Position numbers and translations under genes: made by a program. Positions 19,079 through 26,949 of a stretch of DNA of 64,000 bases are shown here, in pieces. Below the pieces are notes generated by a model. It was not told the origin of the DNA and ran no database searches. It was given only the letters and a program-made list of their open reading frames with translations. The stretch comes from Amycolatopsis oliviviridis. GTDB taxonomy: Bacteria; Actinomycetota; Actinomycetes; Mycobacteriales; Pseudonocardiaceae. The stretch is from the NCBI RefSeq assembly GCF_014654365.1, contig NZ_BNAY01000017.1, positions 1-64,000 of the forward strand, written 5' to 3'. Every line of letters begins with the position of its first letter. The first letter of the stretch is position 1.

Positions 19079-19547
19079 GATGAATTCGCCTCATTCTAGA
19101 ACTCGCCGACAAAGTGAAGTTGTCGCCGGCGCTGAGGTTCGGTCGGCAGGTTCAGCAGACGCTCCAGCAAGATCACTGATTCGGGACGGCTTGATCCTGG
19201 CACGAGTCACCCGGCGTAACCGCCGCTGATGTCCGAAATTCTCCCAGGACTGCACTCTTTGCCGTTGCGGCCCGGCCGACCTGGCCACGGCCCCTTTAGT
19301 GCTCACAAGCTTCCGGTCCAGCGACGAGGACTGATCACCCTCGACACGGAGATGGCACCCGACAGACCCCAGCCTTGCTTACGCACAGTGATATTCAGCG
19401 GCCGGGGTTCGTGAAGAAATCCCCTCTACCTGCTCGACATTCCCAGGCCGAATGCCTTTTGCGCACCGGCCACGGTGCTACAAATTCTCGCCGCGGCGAT
19501 CCGCTGGAACCCGCGACCGGAACCGACGATGGGACGGGAGTTTCCAC
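19079..19547. other. Divergent intergenic region
   Basis: This 469-nt region lies between the adenylation gene (minus) and the DUF6924-like gene (plus) and should carry both promoters. I see no convincing gene, no strong inverted repeat and no clear -35/-10 pair. Confidence 0.5.
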
Positions 19548-19982
19548 ATGCTGCCGAGAGGCCGCGGCACTCTGGTGGTACGCACGAATTTCGCGGACCA
19601 ATGGGCCTGGGACGACCTCTGCGAACTCGTTCGCCAGCGGGCGCGGGACGTCAGTTCGGCGAAGGTCCGGCTGGTGGACGATCCCGACTACGACGGTGCC
19701 ACTACGGAGGATCTGCTGGACCTCCTGCCCGCGAAATCCGGGTACACGCATCTCGCCGTCGCGGACAAGCTGATCTGGCGGCAGGAGGCCGCCGCCCGCG
19801 AACACAGTGTTCTGGTCGTGGATCTCCACCGCCACCGGGAAATCTCCCGCCTGTCCGCCGCCGCTTTCGCCGAGTCCCTCGTCTCGACCACTTCGGCGGA
19901 AGGCTCGCGTGGTGATCGCCGAGGCGAAGTTCTGCCGTTTCGCGAGCGGCGATTTCCGAGCCGATCCGTAGGCCCGCTCTGA
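19548..19982 (+). CDS. DUF6924-like small protein
   Basis: 144 residues, starting at the ATG at 19548 behind GGGAG. The segment VVRTNFADQWAWDDLCELV, followed by RLVDDPDYDGATTEDLLDLLP and later VLVVDLH, matches the pattern I associate with DUF6924, a widespread actinobacterial family of unknown function. The C-terminal ~40 residues (after REISRLS) are rich in Arg and Ser and do not resemble the acidic tail usual in this family, so a frameshift near 19870-19900 or simple divergence is possible. It precedes the DUF6917-like gene by 29 nt and is probably co-transcribed. Confidence 0.7.
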   Translation: MLPRGRGTLVVRTNFADQWAWDDLCELVRQRARDVSSAKVRLVDDPDYDGATTEDLLDLLPAKSGYTHLAVADKLIWRQEAAAREHSVLVVDLHRHREISRLSAAAFAESLVSTTSAEGSRGDRRGEVLPFRERRFPSRSVGPL

Positions 19983-20011
19983 CCTGCCGAACCACGTCGA
20001 AGGGAACGCTG

Positions 20012-20404
20012 TTGCGGGACAACGGATCGAAGCGCGAGGTCACCGGCACACTGGTCAAAGTGCTGGCATACCGCCGGGACGACAGGGGCATGAGCCTGGA
20101 ACCGTTCGCGAGCCGATGCGTCCGCACCGGCGAGATCCACGAACTCGTCACCACGACTCACACCGACCCCGGGGCGCCGATCGACGACGTCGGCTTCCTG
20201 GGCTTCGCCGAAATCGACCGGGCCGGCGTGCTCGACCAAGGTGACGAAGTCTGGATCGGCACCAAACTCCTCGGCACCGTGCTCGGCTTCGACGCCTCAC
20301 ATTTCCCCGACCACTATGCCATTCTCATCCACAACGGCCGGACGATCACGGGCGAAGACGTCGCTCTCGAACCCGAACAGCAAGTGCGCTTCCGCGCCTG
20401 GTGA
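20012..20404 (+). CDS. DUF6917-like protein, copy 1
   Basis: 130 residues starting from TTG at 20012 with AGGGAA upstream. The same AGGGAACG leader precedes the ATG of its paralogue at 44451, which supports this unusual start. The protein is compact and probably beta-rich, with the segments MSLEPFASRCVR, GEIHELVTTTH, VGFLGFAEIDRAGV and DHYAILIHNGRTITGED. About four fifths of positions match the 44451 copy. I assign DUF6917 from memory; function unknown. It follows the DUF6924-like gene and is followed at once by a perfect palindromic repeat. Confidence 0.75.
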   Translation: MRDNGSKREVTGTLVKVLAYRRDDRGMSLEPFASRCVRTGEIHELVTTTHTDPGAPIDDVGFLGFAEIDRAGVLDQGDEVWIGTKLLGTVLGFDASHFPDHYAILIHNGRTITGEDVALEPEQQVRFRAW

Positions 20405-20441
20405 CGACAGGCCTGGACCGTACGTCGCGCATTTGACGAAC

Positions 20442-20487
20442 GTCGTGAGTGGCGATTCGGGTTAGAACCCGAATCGCCACTCACGAC
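20442..20487. repeat. GTGAGTGGCGATTCGG palindrome, full copy 1
   Basis: Perfect inverted repeat: 22-nt arms at 20442-20463 and 20466-20487 around a 2-nt centre (AG). The arms are identical to those at 34182-34227. It lies between convergent genes and could act as a bidirectional terminator, but its sequence-specific recurrence points to a repeat family. Confidence 0.92.
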
Positions 20488-20526
20488 CCGCCGTACCGCC
20501 ACGTCCCGTCGGTTTGTTCGAGGAAG

Positions 20527-21213
20527 TCAGGCGAAGCCTCCATCAATGGTCAGGTTCACCTTGTTGAGCCCGCGGTTCTCCAGCAACATCACCGAGGCCT
20601 CGACGACCTCGCCCATGGTCACGAGCCGGCCGGAGGGCGTCTGGACCCGCACGCCTTCGAGCAGGTCGGCCGCGCCCGCCCAGTACGGGCTGTCCCCTAC
20701 CACTCCGGGATGGATCGCGTTGATCCGCACGGGCGCCACCTCCGCGGCGAGGGTGCGCACCATCCCCAGCACCCCGGCGTTGACGATGGAAATGTTCGTG
20801 GAACCCGGGTACGGCCGATCCTTCGCCATCCCACCGAAGAGCAGTACCGAACTCTCGGGGGTGAGGCGGTCCAGCAAAGCGTGCACGACGGTCGTGTACC
20901 CGACCAGTTTCATCGTGACGAGATCGACCGCGCCGCCGACGTCGTAGTCCTTCACCGAATTCCGGTCACGCTGGATCCCGACGAGCGCGAGCCGATCGAC
21001 CGGCCCGACCCCGGCCAGCGCGCCGGCGATGCCCGGCGGATCGGCGAGGTCGACGGCGATGCCTCGTACCGTCCCGCCGATCTCGGCGGCGATCTCCTCC
21101 GCCCGTTCGGCGTCCCGCCCGGTCACCACGACGGAGTGCCCGTGCCCCGCGTAGTACTCGCCCAGTTCACGGCCGATCCCGGAAGTACCACCGATGATGA
21201 CGATATTCGACAA
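20527..21213 (-). CDS. Short-chain dehydrogenase/reductase family protein without the YxxxK motif
   Basis: 228 residues with a clear Rossmann start, GGTSGIGRELGEYY at residues 8-21, and TGRD at 31-34, typical of NADP-dependent SDRs. The catalytic Y-x-x-x-K is replaced by I141-x-x-x-N145 in ISIVNAGVLG, and the usual Ser before it is Gly (LLFGGMA). The C-terminal IDGGFA ending is typical. It may bind a nucleotide without classical reduction, or use another mechanism. It is convergent with the DUF6917-like gene, separated by the palindrome. Confidence 0.85.
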   Translation of the reverse strand: MSNIVIIGGTSGIGRELGEYYAGHGHSVVVTGRDAERAEEIAAEIGGTVRGIAVDLADPPGIAGALAGVGPVDRLALVGIQRDRNSVKDYDVGGAVDLVTMKLVGYTTVVHALLDRLTPESSVLLFGGMAKDRPYPGSTNISIVNAGVLGMVRTLAAEVAPVRINAIHPGVVGDSPYWAGAADLLEGVRVQTPSGRLVTMGEVVEASVMLLENRGLNKVNLTIDGGFA

Positions 21214-21458
21214 CTGTCCTGCTCCTCACTGATTCCCGCAGATTCCGGGACGGTAGACGGCCACGTCCACCGAGGCCCACCTCGCGTACCACGCCCTGGA
21301 ACGTCGCCGACGATCCACCACCCAGGTGTCCCGCCTTCGCGAGTGAACTCCCTACTATTCTTCAGCATTCGGTGCCAACCGTGAAATCAACCTTAAAATG
21401 AGAAAATGTCAGCCTCACCGACTCCGAGCTTCCCCCACTCGTCCATTTCGGGTTTCAC

Positions 21459-22076
21459 GTGTCCTTGTTCGGAACGGTAGGCGCGACGGTCGGGATCTAT
21501 TTCGCCGCCGCGGTCACCCCCGGACCCAATCTCCTCTACGTGGCACATACCGCCTCGGCGACCTCCCGCAAGTCCGCCCTGATGGCCGCATTGGGTGTCG
21601 CTTCCGGCAGTACGACGCTGGCTGGGATCTCTGTCCTGCTACTCGGCGATCTCCTTCCTGTACAAGGAGCGGCGTATCGCCTCATGCGGCTGGTGTGCGG
21701 CCTTTACCTGAGCTACTTAGGGCTGCGAATCCTCCGTAGTTTGCGCACCACCGACCATTCCGAGCCGAACCCGGTCGCTCACTCCGGCTCGCGCGTATAT
21801 CTGCGAGGAATACTCACCATCGTCACGAACCCGAAGGCGATGCTCTTCTTCGGCGCGTTGACAGCGACCGTGTTGCCTCTTTCCGTGCCACTGACCACCC
21901 GTATTTCCGCGGTCACCGCGCTGGCACTGTCCGCGCTTTCATGGTATTGCCTCGTCGCGATCGCTTTTTCCAGCGAACCGTTCCAACGGCTGTATCGCCG
22001 GATCGTCTTCCCGATCGACCTGCTGTCGGGATGCTTCTTCCTCGCGCTGGGCTTGTACCTGGCGTTCGCTCCATGA
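21459..22076 (+). CDS. LysE/RhtB-family exporter
   Basis: 205 residues, the standard length for the family. The N-terminal segment PGPNLLYVAHTASATSRKSALMAALGVASG carries the family signature, and about six hydrophobic segments are visible, with NPKAMLFFGAL in the middle. It should export a small amino acid or related metabolite across the inner membrane. The start is GTG at 21459 without a convincing ribosome binding site. It is transcribed in the same direction as the next unknown gene, 35 nt later. Confidence 0.88.
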   Translation: MSLFGTVGATVGIYFAAAVTPGPNLLYVAHTASATSRKSALMAALGVASGSTTLAGISVLLLGDLLPVQGAAYRLMRLVCGLYLSYLGLRILRSLRTTDHSEPNPVAHSGSRVYLRGILTIVTNPKAMLFFGALTATVLPLSVPLTTRISAVTALALSALSWYCLVAIAFSSEPFQRLYRRIVFPIDLLSGCFFLALGLYLAFAP

Positions 22077-22111
22077 AGTCCACTTCCAACGCCCGCGAAG
22101 AAAGATGACCG

Positions 22112-22969
22112 ATGAAAACGGATTCCGAGCCCTTGCGATGGGCCACCCGAATAGTCACCCGTGACCACGACGGCGAGATCGCCCGAGGTCTACTGGACAG
22201 GTATCGCGCGGTCCACCGGTCCCCGGCGATCGTCTCGGCGATGCTGGATCTGGCCGCGGGCTGGGACAAAGACCCGCTCGAAGCGAAGCGCGTGTTCGAG
22301 ATGAAACGCTCGGAGTGGGAGGACGAGGGCGGCTTTCTGGAGAAGCTCGGCACAGAGGAGATCGGGAGGTGGATCCTCTCGGATGACTACGTCGTCGCCG
22401 AAGCCGCACCGCACCTGGCGGACGACGGTGGCCGGTTCGAAGCCGTCGCACAGCGGGTCTACCGGCTACCCGGGAGTGATTGGATCATCCCGGTACTCGA
22501 TGCCCCGGGAAACGAGATCTACGACCGCCAACTGTACGACGAGATGGCAGAGGCGGGCCCACTTTCCACGGCTTCGTTCGACTACGGCGGGGTCTTGCCG
22601 GAATGGGCGGGGCAGGGGGCGGCGGGGGCCGCCAGGCACACCGGATTCACGGAAGTGATCCGGCGATGCGCCGAGGCCGAGATCCGGTTCCTCGTCGGCT
22701 GGATCTACTCGATCCAAGGACTGGTCCTGCACGACCCCGTCGACCGAGCTGTTTTCGGCGACCGATTGGCTTTGGAGAGGTTCGCCCAGCCGCCGATCAT
22801 CAACCGGCGATCGCTCGAAACGAACATGGGAAGCCGGCGGCTGCCGGCCACGCTTCTCGGCCTCCGGCGTGACACCCCTCCGGTACCGGTGGTTCACGGC
22901 GAACGCCGCTACGGCCTCGACGTGCATTGGTACGTGCTGGCGATCCCGGTCCGGTCGTGCGCCCCGTGA
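22112..22969 (+). CDS. Unrecognised 285-residue protein
   Basis: ATG at 22112. The N-terminal ~110 residues are acidic and charged (RDHDGEIARGLLDRYR, KRSEWEDEGGFLEKL). The middle and C-terminal parts contain GWIYSIQG and a NRRSLETNMGSRRLP segment that weakly recalls GNAT acyltransferases. No signal peptide or membrane segment is visible. Coding is supported by codon use, length and position directly after the LysE gene. I do not recognise the family. Confidence 0.7.
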   Translation: MKTDSEPLRWATRIVTRDHDGEIARGLLDRYRAVHRSPAIVSAMLDLAAGWDKDPLEAKRVFEMKRSEWEDEGGFLEKLGTEEIGRWILSDDYVVAEAAPHLADDGGRFEAVAQRVYRLPGSDWIIPVLDAPGNEIYDRQLYDEMAEAGPLSTASFDYGGVLPEWAGQGAAGAARHTGFTEVIRRCAEAEIRFLVGWIYSIQGLVLHDPVDRAVFGDRLALERFAQPPIINRRSLETNMGSRRLPATLLGLRRDTPPVPVVHGERRYGLDVHWYVLAIPVRSCAP

Positions 22970-23015
22970 GGTAAGGCGACCTGACCGAATCTCGCGTGCT
23001 TGGAGACGGAACTCC

Positions 23016-23088
23016 CGTGCTTGGACACCGCACATCCGTGTGCGGCATCCAAGCACGCGAGTCACGTCCCTGAGCACGCGAGTCACGT
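23016..23088. repeat. Intergenic palindrome with tandem AGCACGCGAGTCACGT units
   Basis: CGTGCTTGGA (23016-23025) pairs with TCCAAGCACG (23048-23057), and inside it CCGCACA pairs with TGTGCGG around TCCG. AGCACGCGAGTCACGT then occurs twice, at 23052-23067 and 23073-23088, with a 21-nt period. The 294-nt gap before the terpene synthase holds no other feature I can support. Confidence 0.85.
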
Positions 23089-23263
23089 CTCTGAGCACGC
23101 CGTCCGCGGCGAACGGACCCGCCAGCAGGAGCGTTCCGTCCGCTGGAACGTCCGTTGGCGGGCGGGTCGCGCTCCGCCCTAAGGTCGGCCACCTGAATCC
23201 GGCCCGTGCACGAGTCGATTCCACCGCCCGCATTCACGTTCGCTGAAGCCGAAGGGGAATTCC

Positions 23264-24262
23264 GTGTCGTTGCAGTACCGCCGGTTCACCATGCCTTTTC
23301 CCTCTCGACTGAACGTTCACGCGCAGCGCGCGGAGGAACACGGGAGAGAATTCGTTCGCAGGTATGGGCTCGTGACCACCGATGCGGACAAGCAGCGCTA
23401 CGACGATTCGCTCATCGGAACGCTCATCGGCCGGACATTCCCCCATGCCGACGCCGAAATCCTCGACCTGATGACCGAATGGATGGCGTGCAACCTGCTC
23501 CTGGACGACGTGTTCGACGAGTCGGAAGCCCGCGTCGACCCGGTCCGGCTGCGAGAGATGTGCGACGAAGTCGTGTCGTGGCTCCCGGTGGACGGCGGGG
23601 AAGTCGCGCACAGCGGCTCTTCATTCGCACGCGCTTATGCGGACATCTGGGCGCGGACGTGCGCGAAGTCGAGTGTCGCTTGGCGCGCCAAGTTCGTCGC
23701 GCACTTTTCGCTGTTCCTCGGGCGTTGCGTCCACGAGGCGGCCAACCGCCGCGACAAGCGGACGCCCGGGGTCGCGGAGTACATCGAGTTGCGTTCTTGC
23801 GCCTTGATGCCCTATCTCGATCTGCTGGAACTGGCACAGGGCTGGGAGCTTCCCACCGAAGGCCCCTGCACCGCGGAAGACTTCAGTGAGCTGGACGCCT
23901 CCCTGTCCTCGGCTTCGTTGTGGATGAACGACCTCTTCTCCTGTGAGAAGGAGTACAACCTCGGGGACGTGCACAATCTCGTGGTCGTCCTCAAGAAGGA
24001 ACGTGGAACGGATCTGCAGACCGCGGCGGACACGGCCGCCGAAATGATCCAGGCCGAGATCGACGACTTCGAGCGGCAGAGCGAGGATCAGTTGACGGGC
24101 AAGATCGCCGCCCTTCTGGATCCGGCGCTGCGATCCGCGGCGGCCGATCGCGTGGAGTTCTTGCGGAGCTGGCTCAGCGGCCAGTTCGAATGGCGTTTCG
24201 AAACGAAGCGGAACCAAGGCTCCAACGTTCGGCTCGTCGCCGGATCGGCGATGCGCACCTAG
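23264..24262 (+). CDS. Class I terpene synthase
   Basis: 332 residues. The start is GTG at 23264 behind AAGGGGAA. The first metal motif is D81-D-V-F-D85 in LLDDVFDE; the NSE triad is N222-D-L-F-S226-x-x-x-E230, and the pyrophosphate sensor Arg is R177, 45 residues upstream as expected. These residues predict a working Mg-dependent cyclase that ionises a linear prenyl diphosphate, probably farnesyl or geranyl-geranyl. The C-terminal Arg-Tyr pair is not evident. It heads a plus-strand group with an MpaB-like oxygenase and an aldehyde dehydrogenase, which suggests that its hydrocarbon or alcohol product is oxidised. The product cannot be read from the sequence. Confidence 0.93.
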   Translation: MSLQYRRFTMPFPSRLNVHAQRAEEHGREFVRRYGLVTTDADKQRYDDSLIGTLIGRTFPHADAEILDLMTEWMACNLLLDDVFDESEARVDPVRLREMCDEVVSWLPVDGGEVAHSGSSFARAYADIWARTCAKSSVAWRAKFVAHFSLFLGRCVHEAANRRDKRTPGVAEYIELRSCALMPYLDLLELAQGWELPTEGPCTAEDFSELDASLSSASLWMNDLFSCEKEYNLGDVHNLVVVLKKERGTDLQTAADTAAEMIQAEIDDFERQSEDQLTGKIAALLDPALRSAAADRVEFLRSWLSGQFEWRFETKRNQGSNVRLVAGSAMRT

Positions 24263-24294
24263 GCCCGAGACCGCACGGCAGCCGGGGAGGTGGC

Positions 24295-25248
24295 ATGAGA
24301 GACCGGTATGCGCGAGCTCGATACCTGAGCGGCCTGGACCCGGAGAAGGACTGCCATGAGATCCACCGGGTGCACTCGCGCCTGGAGTTCCCCTGGGACT
24401 ACGGGCGCGGGCTGGAGATCGCGCTGTGGAAGGCCTGCTGCGTCCCGACGGTGTCCGAGCAACTCCACCGTAGCGGGCATGTCGAACACTTCAGCCAGAA
24501 ACGGTACGACGACACCCGGATCCTGCTGGGTGAGATCGTGACGAACGGAACCGAGTCGCCCCGGGGCCGCCAGGCCATCCGGCAGATCAACCGGGCGCAT
24601 CGAGACATCAGCTGCGCCAACGAGGACATGCTGTACATCCTGTCGACCTTCGTCTACGAACCGGTGCACTGGATCGACCGCTGGGGCTGGCGGAAGGTCA
24701 CCGACGCCGAGAAACTCGGCAGCTTTCACTTCTTCCGCCGGATCGGCAGGCTCATGAACATCGTTTCCCTGCCGGAGGATTACGACTCTTTTCTCGAGTT
24801 CAAGAACAAATACGAGAAACGGTGTTTCCGGTACGCCGAGAGCAACCGGCAGGTCTCCGAAGCGATTCTCCGGCTGTACGTCTCGTGGTATCCCAGGCCG
24901 ATAGCGCGGCTCATGTCGCCGGTGCTGCCTGCCCGGCTGGACGAGCAGGCGCGGCACGCGCTGGGCCTCCCGGATCCGGGATCGTGGGCGAGGGCCACCA
25001 ACGCGGCGATCCTGACCGCGCACGCGCATTTCGAAAGGCTCGCTCCACGGACTGCCGCGAAGCTGACGTCCAGACCCCCGGCGCGCACCTACCCGGGCTA
25101 CCCGACCGGTTACGACCTCTCGAAGATCGGCCCGATGCATGACGCCGCACAACCGTCGAAAGGACGAGATGGTGACCGAGTTCCCGTTCGGCACGGAATT
25201 CTACATCGACGGAAAGTGGATCGAACCGATCTCCACCACCGGGGCTGA
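24295..25248 (+). CDS. MpaB/rubber-oxygenase-type haem protein
   Basis: 317 residues from the ATG at 24295 behind GGGGAGG; an upstream in-frame ATG lies inside the terpene synthase and is not needed. The segment KRYDDTRILLGEIVTNG, followed by QIRQINRAHRDIS and ILSTFVYEPVHWIDRWG, fits the MpaB oxygenase family (formerly DUF2236), whose members bind haem and cleave or oxidise isoprenoid chains. The His of NRAHRDI is the likely haem ligand. Lying between a terpene synthase and an aldehyde dehydrogenase, it would fit oxidative cleavage of a terpene to an aldehyde. The last ~27 codons overlap the next gene in another frame. Confidence 0.82.
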   Translation: MRDRYARARYLSGLDPEKDCHEIHRVHSRLEFPWDYGRGLEIALWKACCVPTVSEQLHRSGHVEHFSQKRYDDTRILLGEIVTNGTESPRGRQAIRQINRAHRDISCANEDMLYILSTFVYEPVHWIDRWGWRKVTDAEKLGSFHFFRRIGRLMNIVSLPEDYDSFLEFKNKYEKRCFRYAESNRQVSEAILRLYVSWYPRPIARLMSPVLPARLDEQARHALGLPDPGSWARATNAAILTAHAHFERLAPRTAAKLTSRPPARTYPGYPTGYDLSKIGPMHDAAQPSKGRDGDRVPVRHGILHRRKVDRTDLHHRG

Positions 25249-26614
25249 CGTCGTCGATCCGGCCACGGAGCGGACCATCGCACGGGTCACGCTGGCCGGG
25301 GCGGAAGACGTCGACCGGGCCGTGGCCGCCGCGAAGTCCGCTTTCCCGACGTGGTCACGGACCGGCCCACGGGAGCGGGCGGCCCTGCTCCGGAGGATCT
25401 CCGAGGTGTACGGGCGCCGGTCCCCCGAACTCGCGGCGGCGATCACCGCGGAGATGGGGGCACCGGTGAAGCTCGCCGGCAAGGCGCAGGTGCCTGCTGG
25501 ACTCGGGCACGTGCTGACCGGTATCGATGTGCTGGAGGACTATCCGTTCGAGCGCCTGCGCGGGTCCACGTTGATCAGGCGGGAACCGGTGGGGGTCTGC
25601 GCGCTGATCACACCGTGGAACTGGCCGCTGAACCAGATCCTCTGCAAGGTCGTCCCCGCGCTGGCCACGGGCTGCACGATGGTGCTCAAACCCAGCGAGA
25701 GGGCGCCGCTGAGCGCGTCGCTGCTCGCCGAGATCCTCGCCGAGGCGGGTGTGCCGGACGGTGTCTTCAATCTCGTCCACGGCGACGGTCCTGGCGCGGG
25801 CACCCTGCTGGCCAAGCACGCCGACGTCGACATGGTGTCGTTCACGGGCTCGACCCACGCCGGTGTGCTCGTCTCCAGGAACGCCGCCGGCACGATCAAA
25901 CGCGTCTCCCTCGAACTGGGCGGCAAGTCGGCGAACGTGGTGCTCCCGGACGCCGACCTGCCCGCGGCCGTGCGGACCGTGGTGGACGGCTGTTTCCGCA
26001 ACACGGGGCAGAGTTGCAACGCAACCACCCGGGTGCTCGTCCAGCATGATCAGGCGGCGGAGTTGATCTCACTGCTGGAAAAGGCGGTCGAGGCCATCTC
26101 CGTGGGGGACCCCCGCTCGCCGGGCACCGAACTTGGCCCGGTGGGAAACAAGGCCCAGTTCGAGAAGGTCCAGGCTCTCATCTGGTCGGGGATCGAGGAA
26201 GGCGCCCGGCTCGTCACCGGCGGGCTCGGCGCACCCGACGGGCTGGACCTCGGCTTCTTCGTCAAGCCGACGGTCTTCGCCGACGTCACCCCCGACATGC
26301 GGATCGCGCGCGAGGAGATCTTCGGTCCGGTCCTGGCCGTGCTGACCTACGAAGACGAGGAGGACGCCATCAGGATCGCGAACGACAGCGACTACGGCCT
26401 GTCCGGCGCCGTCCAATCCGCCGATCCCGGGCATGCTCTCGCCGTCGCACGCCGAATCCGCACTGGGATGGTGGGGGTCAACGGGGCGGGGAGCGACCTG
26501 CACGCTCCCTTCGGTGGGTACGGACAGTCGGGCAACGGCCGCGAATGGGGTGAATACGGCTTCGACGAATTCACCGAGCTCAAAGCCATCTTGGGCGCGG
26601 TGCCCACCCGGTGA
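25169..26614 (+). CDS. NAD(P)-dependent aldehyde dehydrogenase
   Basis: 481 residues, the family length. I chose the ATG at 25169 because AAAGGA lies just upstream; an in-frame ATG at 25139 has none. Signatures: TPWNWPLNQ (cofactor site), SFTGSTHAG, LELGGKSANVV (general base Glu), GQSCNATTR with the nucleophile Cys at residue 283, and EEIFGPVLAVL. It oxidises an aldehyde to an acid through a thioester. Its start lies inside the MpaB-like gene, so the two are coupled, and an isoprenoid aldehyde is a reasonable but unproved substrate. Confidence 0.93.
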   Translation: MVTEFPFGTEFYIDGKWIEPISTTGADVVDPATERTIARVTLAGAEDVDRAVAAAKSAFPTWSRTGPRERAALLRRISEVYGRRSPELAAAITAEMGAPVKLAGKAQVPAGLGHVLTGIDVLEDYPFERLRGSTLIRREPVGVCALITPWNWPLNQILCKVVPALATGCTMVLKPSERAPLSASLLAEILAEAGVPDGVFNLVHGDGPGAGTLLAKHADVDMVSFTGSTHAGVLVSRNAAGTIKRVSLELGGKSANVVLPDADLPAAVRTVVDGCFRNTGQSCNATTRVLVQHDQAAELISLLEKAVEAISVGDPRSPGTELGPVGNKAQFEKVQALIWSGIEEGARLVTGGLGAPDGLDLGFFVKPTVFADVTPDMRIAREEIFGPVLAVLTYEDEEDAIRIANDSDYGLSGAVQSADPGHALAVARRIRTGMVGVNGAGSDLHAPFGGYGQSGNGREWGEYGFDEFTELKAILGAVPTR

Positions 26615-26646
26615 AGGAACTTTCCCTCGACGACAGGAGCGAAACG

Positions 26647-26949
26647 ATGACCTCGGCGCCACAGCACGACGAACACCTCGGACACGACCACGCGCACGGC
26701 GAAGGCTGCGGCCACGTCGCCATCCCACACGGTGATCACGTCGACTACGTCCACGATGGACACTTGCACGTGGGGCACAGTGGCCATTTCGACGAATGCG
26801 AGCGTCCCGCGCACGAACAGCACGACGATCACCGCCACGATCACGGTGAGGGCTGCGGCCACGTCGCCGTTCCCCATGGCGATCACGTGGACTACGTGCA
26901 CGACGGCCACCGCCACGCCCGGCACGGCGACCACTACGACGAGCACTGA
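26647..26949 (+). CDS. His-rich metal-binding protein with two tandem repeats
   Basis: 100 residues, about a quarter His and rich in Asp, starting at the ATG at 26647 behind AGGAG. Two copies of HGEGCGHVAxPHGDHVDYVH make up most of the chain, each with one Cys and about six His. Such proteins occur in actinobacteria and are sometimes labelled zinc transporter permease, but there is no membrane segment here, so that name is misleading; a soluble zinc or nickel buffer or chaperone is more likely. Its 3' end overlaps the convergent flavoprotein gene by 16 nt. Confidence 0.85.
   Translation: MTSAPQHDEHLGHDHAHGEGCGHVAIPHGDHVDYVHDGHLHVGHSGHFDECERPAHEQHDDHRHDHGEGCGHVAVPHGDHVDYVHDGHRHARHGDHYDEH

Noticed and set aside
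23052..23088. CRISPR-like repeats
   Set aside because: Only two 16-nt units without unique spacers; it is part of an intergenic palindrome.
26647..26949. Zinc transporter permease
   Set aside because: The name is often attached to such His-rich proteins, but there is no hydrophobic segment, so it cannot be a permease.
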